From contig CALFMO010000006.1 in NCBI GenBank assembly GCA_937879855.1, positions 62,001-126,000 on the forward strand: a stretch of 64,000 nucleotides of DNA. Direction: 5' to 3'. This stretch comes from an uncultured Acidobacteriaceae bacterium (lineage in GTDB: Bacteria > Acidobacteriota > Terriglobia > Terriglobales > Acidobacteriaceae). This document shows positions 8,801 through 15,894 of this stretch, piece after piece; position 1 is the stretch's first letter; each line of letters starts with the position of its first letter. The notes under the pieces are model-generated. The model had not been told where the DNA came from. It did no database searches and worked only from the letters and a program-made list of their open reading frames with translations. The translations under genes were made by a program, and so were the position numbers.

Positions 8801-11500
8801 CTAGATTTTTCGCTCGCCGCTCCACTCCTGGTCCTTGTTCTGGGGAGCATGGTTGAGGGCTTCCACCAGCAGGCGGCGGAGGCGGTAGCGGCTGTCGAGG
8901 TCGGTGCTTACAATCTCAAATCCCACTTCATTTACGCGCGCACGACGGAGCAGTACGTGCGCGCGAATCTTCGCCCGCATGCCCAGAGAGATTTCGAGAT
9001 CGGCCTCGCTGCCGATGCGCAGATTGTCTTCCTTCGTGCCCATGCCACCGCCCAGGCTCAATTCGCGAATCTGAATTCTGGACTTGCCCCAGGAACTGCC
9101 TAGCATCCCGTAAACAGTCTTGGCCAGCACGAGACGCTCGTACCGCCGCTGCCGCACCCACGGACACGCCGGAGCCAGATCCAGGGGTGCAATGGCAATC
9201 TCCGCTGGCTCCAGACCACTGTCGGACATCACTTGCGAACTGTAGCGCGGATCGGTCTTGGCGAGGGCCTGCGCTGCGGCAATACGGAGTTCGCGGTGAT
9301 GGACAAATCCGAATGTCTTTTTGGCTTCCAGGATTTCCCTCAGTGTCGCTATCGCTTCGCCATCTTTCAACCGGCCCAGGGACTCGATCGCCTTGAGCTG
9401 CACGTAAGGGGAGCGCGAGGCGGCTTCACCCGGCCGGGCCATGGCAAGCAGCGGCGGAGTCGCGGTCAGGTCGCCGCTCATGCCAATTTCGTCCACCGCT
9501 TCGGCTAACACAAGCGCATCTAAAATCTCGGTCAGCTCAAGCAGAGTGCGTCCGCGGTCCGCAGCGGCTCCGTACGCAATCTGCCGCACCACAATGTCGT
9601 GATAGAAGCGGTTCCATTCAGGCAATCGCGCGGGCAGGAGTTCCAGCAGTGTCCCAACGTCAAGGCGGCTAACCAATCCCACCGCGCCAGAGGCCTGGCG
9701 GGGCTGCCCAGTGCGCAGAATCTCGCGCAGCTGCAGCAACACCGGAGAGCCAAGCTGCTTCACCAGTTCGATCATGCGGTCGCATTCGTCGCGGCGCATA
9801 CAGCGGAAGAAGCGGTCTGCGAGGTGCTCCGCGCCGGAGTGGCTGGTCCGGCGTAATACCGACAACATATCGGCGGGAATGGGCTCCATGTGAAGCGCTT
9901 CTTCGATAAACTCAGGCAAGCGATTTTCCACGCCCACGCGCGGCCGCAAATCGCTCATCAGCACCGGGCGCTCCATGCTGATCAATTCCATGCCGGCGCA
10001 GACTTCATTCACCGCAGCGAAGTTTTTTGCGGAACTCGCTTCCTGACTCAAGCGCACGAACGCCGCGCTGAACAGGCTTTGCAGCTCTGCGTCTTTTTCG
10101 TGAACCAAATGCTCGCTTAACTGGCGGACAGCCTGGCCCATGGGCTCTCCGCCCACGCGCGCGTAAAGGTCGGCCAGTTGGCTCAGCCCGATTGCGGTCC
10201 GCCGGCGCGGCTCGATGTCCTTGGCGCCGAGGCAACTTGAATAGTTATTCAGGATCTCGGTCGCGCTCTGCTTATCGTCCCGATCGAGTAGAACCTCCAC
10301 AAACTGCCGCAGGTTCCTCGGAGGCACGCAAGGCGCTTCGTGGGAAAGCAAAACGCTTTTTTTGCCTGACTCGGGCACTTCCGCCCAGAACATACGGTCG
10401 AGAATGTCGGCGTGTGACTCCACCAGAATGCCGGCCTTGCTCATTTTTTCTTCTTGCAGCTTCAGAATCTGGCGCAACGAGTCCATCTGGCGGCTCATGT
10501 GCTCCATCATCTGGTGCACGGCGTTCACCTTGACCTCGCCCTTCTGGTAACGCTCCAAGGCGAAACGGATGGCCATATGCTCGGCGGCCTTCATGAGCAG
10601 CGGCGTGTCTTCCTCCTCCGCGGTCGCCGCCTTTGCCGCCAGGCTTCCTAGCAACTGCTGCAGGTTTAACCGGGTATTGGGGTCGGTCTCGGTCAACTCC
10701 TTCTGCAGATCTTCTTCTTTAACGTTGGGATCCTGCTGCACTTGGCCGAAGCGCGTCAGTAGCCGGATCGCCTGAATCACTTCCTGCTCTTGCAATGGGA
10801 CCATGCCCCCGGTCCATGCTGGCGCCGCCCCGGCTGCAGAGCCGTCCGGAGCGCCGTCAGGGACCCATCGTCCCTTTCCCCTTGGGGCAGGAAGATTGGG
10901 CACGCTGCCCAACGGAACCATCGGAGTCCCATCGGCCGAAACTTGGCCGCCCCCGCCGCCGGCGTTCGCACCTTCGGCTGCCGCGATGAGCTGCAATAAT
11001 TTTTGGGGATCATTCAGCCACTGCTTGAACTCGGGTCCCAGCGTTTGGGCCGCGATTTGCGCGGCGATGCTTACGTCCCCGGTCAGCGGATCGGCCGCGA
11101 CGAACTTCACTTCGTTGATGCGGATGCCGCTGCCAGGTTTGTTCGCGCCCAGAGCTTCTTTGATCTGCTTCGATACGTCCTGCCCTTTTGACCCCGCAAC
11201 CGTGAAGGCGCGCACCATCCGAACAAAGTCTTCCTCAGTGACGTCTTTGGAAAAGTGAAGGCTCGCCAGTCCCGCCGTAGTCAATAGAGTTGCAAAGCTG
11301 CGCTCTGCATTGCCCGTCTCCAGCGGGATTCCATCGAGCAGCAACTTGTTGTCGGAAACTCCCAGGAGAAAACCCTGATCCCCAGTAGTCGGCAGCCCCT
11401 GCTTCAACTCGTTCCAGGTAATTTCGAACTGCGCCTCCGTGCGTTTGTGCTGGTAACCATACATCCGTGCATACTTGATAAGGATGTTGAGGCTATGCAC
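8801..11500 (-). CDS. Large HEAT-like repeat protein with C-terminal PilZ-like domain
   Basis: About 900 residues, cytoplasmic, no signal peptide. The N-terminal 150 residues are helical ('ILIKYARMYGYQHKRT...'). A low-complexity Gly/Ala/Pro linker follows around 170-220, then long helical HEAT-like repeats up to about 770. Residues 783-885 resemble a PilZ domain: an Arg-rich head 'RQRRYERL' followed by 'ELSLGGGMG', matching the RxxxR and (D/N)xSxxG c-di-GMP-binding pattern with Glu in place of Asp/Asn. Function unknown; c-di-GMP-dependent scaffolding is only inferred. The GTG at 11500 has no ribosome binding site. A GAGGAG at 11561-11566 sits six bases before an in-frame ATC at 11554 that would give an N-terminus ISDTNTSQG, so the true start may be there. 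Confidence 0.7.
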   Translation of the reverse strand: MHSLNILIKYARMYGYQHKRTEAQFEITWNELKQGLPTTGDQGFLLGVSDNKLLLDGIPLETGNAERSFATLLTTAGLASLHFSKDVTEEDFVRMVRAFTVAGSKGQDVSKQIKEALGANKPGSGIRINEVKFVAADPLTGDVSIAAQIAAQTLGPEFKQWLNDPQKLLQLIAAAEGANAGGGGGQVSADGTPMVPLGSVPNLPAPRGKGRWVPDGAPDGSAAGAAPAWTGGMVPLQEQEVIQAIRLLTRFGQVQQDPNVKEEDLQKELTETDPNTRLNLQQLLGSLAAKAATAEEEDTPLLMKAAEHMAIRFALERYQKGEVKVNAVHQMMEHMSRQMDSLRQILKLQEEKMSKAGILVESHADILDRMFWAEVPESGKKSVLLSHEAPCVPPRNLRQFVEVLLDRDDKQSATEILNNYSSCLGAKDIEPRRRTAIGLSQLADLYARVGGEPMGQAVRQLSEHLVHEKDAELQSLFSAAFVRLSQEASSAKNFAAVNEVCAGMELISMERPVLMSDLRPRVGVENRLPEFIEEALHMEPIPADMLSVLRRTSHSGAEHLADRFFRCMRRDECDRMIELVKQLGSPVLLQLREILRTGQPRQASGAVGLVSRLDVGTLLELLPARLPEWNRFYHDIVVRQIAYGAAADRGRTLLELTEILDALVLAEAVDEIGMSGDLTATPPLLAMARPGEAASRSPYVQLKAIESLGRLKDGEAIATLREILEAKKTFGFVHHRELRIAAAQALAKTDPRYSSQVMSDSGLEPAEIAIAPLDLAPACPWVRQRRYERLVLAKTVYGMLGSSWGKSRIQIRELSLGGGMGTKEDNLRIGSEADLEISLGMRAKIRAHVLLRRARVNEVGFEIVSTDLDSRYRLRRLLVEALNHAPQNKDQEWSGERKI

Positions 11501-11909
11501 AAATGCACGCGCCGACGCCGCGCGCGTACCTTGCGATGTGTTTGTGTCGGAGATAACAGGCTCCTCGAAACGCAGCTTTGAACCTCAAGGTTAAAGCGAA
11601 ATAGTAAGCCCCGAAACGTTACGGAGGTAATAAGCACGGCCAAACAAATACGCGCGGGGACATGCCCCAAATGGCATCGACAGGATTGAAGAGTGAACAA
11701 GCGCAAGGAGTCGAAGGCTCACAAAGTCGAAGGCACAGTCAAAAGCGGCGACAAGAGTAGCAGCCCCGCATAGCCGCCCCACAAACTTTCCCTGCAACTA
11801 CAATGGCAGCGAATGCGTCTTAACTTGCGGAGAATCGAACGCCTTTCTCTGTCCACTTCGTCGGCGCGAACCGTTTCTCGACATCCTTACCCTGTGAGGC
11901 ACAATCTCC
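11501..11909. other. 409-base intergenic region between divergent genes
   Basis: No convincing gene. The part next to 11500 probably codes the true N-terminus of the HEAT/PilZ protein (to about 11554) and its leader. Two direct copies of AGTCGAAGGC lie at 11709-11718 and 11725-11734. A 26-codon Lys/Ser-rich frame starts with GTG at 11693 behind AGGA, but nothing else supports it. Confidence 0.4.
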
Positions 11910-12236
11910 ATGAATCGTCGACCAAAGCTTCCCACCGCAACTATGCCCTTTATCTCCGGCGCCATCCTGACTGCAGCACTGTTCTTTACCACAGTGCCAC
12001 GGGTTCACGCGGACGACATAGACCGCTGCCAGCGTCGAGTTGAACACGCTGAGCATGAACTGCATGAGGCCATTGAGCGACACGGGCGTCACAGCCGGCA
12101 AGCGGAGCACGAGCGCCGGGAACTGCACGAAGCGCGCGAGCGTTGCTGGCGTGAGCAACATCGGTGGTGGGATGAGCACGAGCACCGGTGGCGCACTGAA
12201 CGCGACTGGGATGAGCGCGACCACGATCGTTACTAA
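11910..12236 (+). CDS. Secreted charged helical mini-protein
   Basis: A 108-residue protein with an N-terminal signal peptide (hydrophobic core 'FISGAILTAALFFTTVP', likely cut after 'RVHA'). The mature part of about 75 residues is almost entirely His, Arg, Glu, Asp and Trp, with heptad-like 'EHERRELHEARERC' stretches suggesting one amphipathic helix or coiled coil. Two cysteines are present. I do not recognise a characterised family; metal binding or a periplasmic stress role are guesses. It stands alone and is followed at once by its own terminator. Confidence 0.7.
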   Translation: MNRRPKLPTATMPFISGAILTAALFFTTVPRVHADDIDRCQRRVEHAEHELHEAIERHGRHSRQAEHERRELHEARERCWREQHRWWDEHEHRWRTERDWDERDHDRY

Positions 12237-12248
12237 CCAAACTCTAAC

Positions 12249-12282
12249 GGGCGGACCGAAGATGTCCGCCCCTTTATTTTTT
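12249..12282 (+). terminator. Rho-independent terminator of the secreted mini-protein gene
   Basis: GGGCGGAC (12249-12256) pairs with GTCCGCCC (12264-12271) around a seven-base loop, followed by CTTTATTTTTT. It begins 12 bases after the stop codon. Confidence 0.9.
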
Positions 12283-12477
12283 CAACACGGCGCCAAACAT
12301 GGCGCTACACGCCGTCGGTATAGGTTCACCTCTGAGAAACTGCTCTCGAAATGGATCAATCCCATTTTCGCGTCTACCTAACCCCTATCTACAGCCAGGA
12401 ATTCGAAGCTCGATACACTCGCGCCCGGACGCGCACGAACGTGGAAGCGCCATCTTCAGTAAAATACTGGCGGAGGA

Positions 12478-14151
12478 TTGCCGGCTAAACGCGTGAAACC
12501 TGCCTCCAAAACCACGGGCTTGCGCTACTGGATGGGGCGCGTATTGCAAGAGTGCGACCACGTTGCCACCGACTTCAGCGCGGACCCGGTGCACGACTTG
12601 CGGGTGGCGCTGCGGCGTTGCCGATCTATGGCTGACGGTATGATGGCCATGGATCCTGACAAAGACTGGAAGGCGATGAAGAAGTCCGGCAAGCGCCTGT
12701 TCCAGCGCCTGGGCACGTTGCGCGACGTACAGATCATGATGGAATGGATTGAAAAGCTCGCGGTCCATGTGGCGCGGGCCCCCTCGCTCGCGTTGCTGCC
12801 AACGGAAGAAGAACCGGATGTCGCAACGGGTAGCACTTCCTCCACTGAAAGATCTCCGCATGATCCCACAGCCCATGCTTTGCTCGACATTCTCAAAGCG
12901 CGGGAATCCGAACAGAAGCACCAGGCTCGCGCCGCGCTTGACGAATTCGACCGCAAGCAATGGCGTCAGTGGTGCCAGTCACTCCCCCTCCGCGCCGCCC
13001 ACATTCGCCCTGGCAGCACGGTGTTCAAGCATCTGGCGCTGGAACGTTGGACGGCGGCGCGCGAACTGCACACCCGTGCTATGCGCAATCGGTCGCAGAT
13101 TGCATTTCATACGTTGCGGATTGGGATCAAACGCTTTCGCTACATTGTCGAGAATTTCCTCCCAGAGGAGCACAAGGCGTGGAGCAACGATCTGAAGCAT
13201 ATGCAGGATCTGCTGGGTGAAGTGCACGATCTCGACGTGCTGTGGGCATCAGCACTATCGTGCCACGTTTTCCCTGACGAAGCGGCGCGTCGCCTCTGGC
13301 ATGCGCGTATCATGGAAGAGCGTACGAAGCGGATTGAAGAATATCGGCAACGAATGGTTGGTCCGGATTCCCTTTGGAATGTTTGGCGCGCCGGATTGCC
13401 ACAGGGCAAACGGATTCAGGAAACCGCAACGCGCCGAATGAAGTTGTGGGCAAAAGTACTCGATCCCGACTTCGCGCACTCCGAGCGGGTTGCGCGGCTG
13501 GCGCTTGAACTCTACGATGGACTCACTGCCGCTGGATTGCTTGGCTCCTTAAATGGCAACCCTAGCAATAACGCGGCTGCGGATGCGCGCGCGTGCCTGT
13601 ACATTGCTGCTTTGCTGCACGACGTGGGCAAGGCGGAAGGGAATAGAGGACATCACAAGGAGTCGCTCGAACTGATCAAGGCCCACGGTACGCCACTGGG
13701 CTGGAAGGCTGAGAATATGGAGCGCGCCGCTGTGGTAGCGCGCTTTCACTGCGGGGCGTTGCCCACGCGAAGTCACCGAGCGCTGCGCGACCTGTTGCCG
13801 GACGAGCAGAAGATTACGATTCAGCTGGCAGCAATTCTGCGATTGGCCAATGCTTTCGATGCCGCGCACGACGGGCATGTCCGCCGATTGCGGATCGAGA
13901 ACGCGGCTGCCCAATCCCAAGGCCGCAAACGGCGAACCAATGGATTCCTGCGCAAGCCCGCGAAGTTGGCGCCGCGTGAGGCGTTGATGATTGCCGCAGA
14001 CGGCTTCGTGCCTGATAGCTCCACGGCACAGGCCGTCGCCGGGGAAAGATATCTACTCGAAACTGTACTACGACGTCCCATCGTGGTCAGGGCGGTGAAG
14101 AGTTCTAGACGGCAGCGAATTGCGCTTGAACCTCGGAGAATTGCGTCTTGA
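12478..14151 (+). CDS. CHAD domain - HD phosphohydrolase fusion protein
   Basis: 557 residues in two parts. Residues 15-290 are a CHAD domain: an all-helical fold rich in conserved His/Arg ('VHDLRVALRRCRS', 'FHTLRIGIKRFRY', 'LGEVHDLDVLW') known to bind polyphosphate. Residues 330-500 are an HD domain like the C-terminal part of Ppx/GppA phosphatases: H381-D382 in 'AALLHDVGKAEG', then 'GHHKES' and 'ILRLANAFDAAHDG'. The ASKHA exopolyphosphatase domain itself is absent. A role in polyphosphate or nucleotide turnover is inferred. The TTG at 12478 abuts GGAGGA (12472-12477), too close for normal use; an in-frame GTG at 12493 is the alternative start. Confidence 0.85.
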   Translation: MPAKRVKPASKTTGLRYWMGRVLQECDHVATDFSADPVHDLRVALRRCRSMADGMMAMDPDKDWKAMKKSGKRLFQRLGTLRDVQIMMEWIEKLAVHVARAPSLALLPTEEEPDVATGSTSSTERSPHDPTAHALLDILKARESEQKHQARAALDEFDRKQWRQWCQSLPLRAAHIRPGSTVFKHLALERWTAARELHTRAMRNRSQIAFHTLRIGIKRFRYIVENFLPEEHKAWSNDLKHMQDLLGEVHDLDVLWASALSCHVFPDEAARRLWHARIMEERTKRIEEYRQRMVGPDSLWNVWRAGLPQGKRIQETATRRMKLWAKVLDPDFAHSERVARLALELYDGLTAAGLLGSLNGNPSNNAAADARACLYIAALLHDVGKAEGNRGHHKESLELIKAHGTPLGWKAENMERAAVVARFHCGALPTRSHRALRDLLPDEQKITIQLAAILRLANAFDAAHDGHVRRLRIENAAAQSQGRKRRTNGFLRKPAKLAPREALMIAADGFVPDSSTAQAVAGERYLLETVLRRPIVVRAVKSSRRQRIALEPRRIAS

Positions 14152-14240
14152 TGCCTGAGTTTCAAATCATTCCGACCGAGTAAAAGCGGGGAAACGATCC
14201 AGTCACTTTTCCTTCCAACCATACAACGTAGACTGTTTCC

Positions 14241-14792
14241 ATGACTCACGGGCAATTAGTGGAACGGGCGGTGCGATGGCTGCGCTCGTATCGCTGCGGA
14301 GTGGTGCTGTCGGAGCAGGCCTGCGTTAGCGGTGAAATGCCCGATGCCATTGGCTGGAAGCGCGCCAACCATTCGGTGCTGGTGGAGTGCAAAGTGACGC
14401 GCGCGGATTTCCTGGCAGACTGCGGCAAACCGTTTCGGCAGAAGCCAGAACAAGGAGTGGGCTGCGAGCGCTTTTATTTCACGCCTCCTGCTTTAGTAAA
14501 GAGGGAAGAATTGCCGTCTGGGTGGGGACTGCTGGAATTGCGACAAGGAAGAATCGAACTAGTTCAGAACTCGGCAAAGAATCTGAGGAGCGCAGCGGGC
14601 TTACGGTACGAGATGAATCTGCTGCTCGCCAGCCTAAGGCGTGTGGAAGTCCGCATCGAACCGCAAAGCATCACCGACTTCCTGAAGTGGAAGAATCGCA
14701 TGGCAGAGTACAATCGCGGCGCCCTGCCGGAAGGTTTGACGGCTGCCGAGGAAGAGTTGAATGTTTTCCTCGAGCCGGAAGTGCCGTGTTGA
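14241..14792 (+). CDS. MmcB-like PD-(D/E)XK nuclease-fold protein
   Basis: 183 residues. The N-terminal part carries a nuclease-like core: 'MPDAIGWKRANHSVLVECKVTRADFLAD' contains the Asp and the E-x-K of a PD-(D/E)XK site. 'CERFYFTPP' and 'LPSGWGLLEL' follow in the order seen in the MmcB DNA-repair family. The C-terminal 60 residues are helical and not recognised. A role in DNA repair is inferred from this resemblance, not from close similarity. It follows the CHAD-HD gene after 90 bases and converges on recR. Confidence 0.6.
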   Translation: MTHGQLVERAVRWLRSYRCGVVLSEQACVSGEMPDAIGWKRANHSVLVECKVTRADFLADCGKPFRQKPEQGVGCERFYFTPPALVKREELPSGWGLLELRQGRIELVQNSAKNLRSAAGLRYEMNLLLASLRRVEVRIEPQSITDFLKWKNRMAEYNRGALPEGLTAAEEELNVFLEPEVPC

Positions 14793-14810
14793 GCCTTAGG
14801 GCCGGTCCTC

Positions 14811-15416
14811 TTACATATCTCTGCGCCCTTCCATGGCCTTGAGCATGGTGATTTCGTCGGTGTATTCGATATCGCTTCCAACCGGAATGCCCATGGCGAT
14901 GCGTGTAACTTTCACTCCTGCACGCTTGAGTTGTTGAGAGAGATAAGTCGCTGTGGCTTCTCCTTCGACGGTGGGATTGGTGGCCACGATGACTTCGTCC
15001 ACGTTTCCCTCATCGACCCGGGTGATGAGATTCGAGATGCGCAGTTGTTCAGGGCCAATTCCGTGCAAGGGAGAGATTGCGCCGTGCAGGACGTGGAAGA
15101 CACCGTTGAAGTGCTTGGTCTTTTCGATGGTGGCGATATTGGTGGGTTCCTCGACAACGCACACCAGGCGCTGATTGCGCGTTGGGCTCGAGCAGTAGAC
15201 GCAAGGATCAACGTCGGTAATGTTGTTGCACACCGAGCAGAGGCGCAAGTTAGCCTTGACGTCGCGCACGGCTGCAGCCAGAGCCTCCGCGTCTTCGTCG
15301 CTGGATCGAAGGATGTAGAAAGCCAGGCGCTGCGCGCTTTTCGCGCCGACGCCCGGGAGTTTCTTCAGCTCATCGATCAGGCGGGACATGGGTTCGGCGA
15401 ATTTGGACATTCTCAA
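14811..15416 (-). CDS. recR: Recombination mediator protein RecR
   Basis: 201 residues, the usual length. It has the N-terminal helix-hairpin-helix 'LKKLPGVGAKSAQRLAFYIL', a C4 zinc finger 'CSVCNNITDVDPCVYC' and a Toprim domain starting 'LVCVVEEPTNIATIEKT'. With RecF and RecO it loads RecA at gaps. It ends the dnaX-ybaB-recR cluster, a conserved bacterial gene order. The first ATG is at 15416; ATG at 15410 (MSKFAEPM) is equally likely. Confidence 0.96.
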   Translation of the reverse strand: MRMSKFAEPMSRLIDELKKLPGVGAKSAQRLAFYILRSSDEDAEALAAAVRDVKANLRLCSVCNNITDVDPCVYCSSPTRNQRLVCVVEEPTNIATIEKTKHFNGVFHVLHGAISPLHGIGPEQLRISNLITRVDEGNVDEVIVATNPTVEGEATATYLSQQLKRAGVKVTRIAMGIPVGSDIEYTDEITMLKAMEGRRDM

Positions 15417-15470
15417 TTCACTTTCGATCGGCTCATGATCCGGTAATCTCTTACAGTTGACGCTGCAGAC

Positions 15471-15507
15471 GGATTGCAGAGGTCCTTCGCTTCGCTCAGG
15501 ATGACAA
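15471..15507 (-). repeat. GTCATCCTGAGCGAAGCGAAGGA-type intergenic repeat
   Basis: In the ybaB-recR spacer the minus strand reads GTCATCCTGAGCGAAGCGAA then GGACCTCTGCAATCC. The core is partly palindromic (GAGCGAAG / CTTCGCTC). It is related to the ends of the 122-bp element at 47953-48074 and to part of the nuoJ-nuoK spacer. Confidence 0.6.
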
Positions 15508-15512
15508 CGCGA

Positions 15513-15818
15513 CTAGAGTCCAGGGATCCCCAGGCCGCCCAGCATCCCGCCGACTGTGGATTGCATTTGAGCGTCGACTTTGCGGGCGGCTTCGTTCACG
15601 GCCGCGAGGACCAAGTCTTGCAGCATCTCGACGTCGGCTGATTTTACGGCCTCAGGATCGATGCGCAGGCTGAGCAACTGCTTGCGGCCGTCCATTTTTG
15701 CGGTGACGGTGCCCCCGCCGGACGTGGCTTCGACCACGGTTTCCTGCATTCTTTTTTGCAGGGCTTCGTACTGCGACTTGGCTTTCGACATCAAGTCTTG
15801 CAGATTAAATCCACCCAT
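15513..15818 (-). CDS. YbaB/EbfC family nucleoid-associated protein
   Basis: 101 residues, standard for the YbaB/EbfC family of small dimeric DNA-binding nucleoid proteins. Recognisable features are 'KMDGRKQLLSLRIDPEAVK' and 'LQDLVLAAVNEAARKVDAQMQ'; the C-terminus ends in a Gly-rich 'VGGMLGGLGIPGL'. It lies between dnaX and recR, the classical position. The first 20 residues are the helical dimerisation part ('LMSKAKSQYEALQKRMQE'). Confidence 0.93.
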   Translation of the reverse strand: MGGFNLQDLMSKAKSQYEALQKRMQETVVEATSGGGTVTAKMDGRKQLLSLRIDPEAVKSADVEMLQDLVLAAVNEAARKVDAQMQSTVGGMLGGLGIPGL

Positions 15819-15894
15819 GGACGGCTGCCTTTCGTTGCTCGGGGCTTAGGTATTCGGTGTTGGGTATTGGGCACTCCGAACAACCGAATACGCA

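Noticed and set aside
11676..11773. tmRNA-like ATCGACAGG and a Lys-rich 26-codon frame
   Set aside because: No acceptor stem, no T-arm pairing and no ALAA-type tag; the short frame has only a weak ribosome binding site.
11591..11797. 68-codon minus-strand frame upstream of the HEAT/PilZ gene
   Set aside because: No ribosome binding site and no recognisable features; it overlaps the probable leader.
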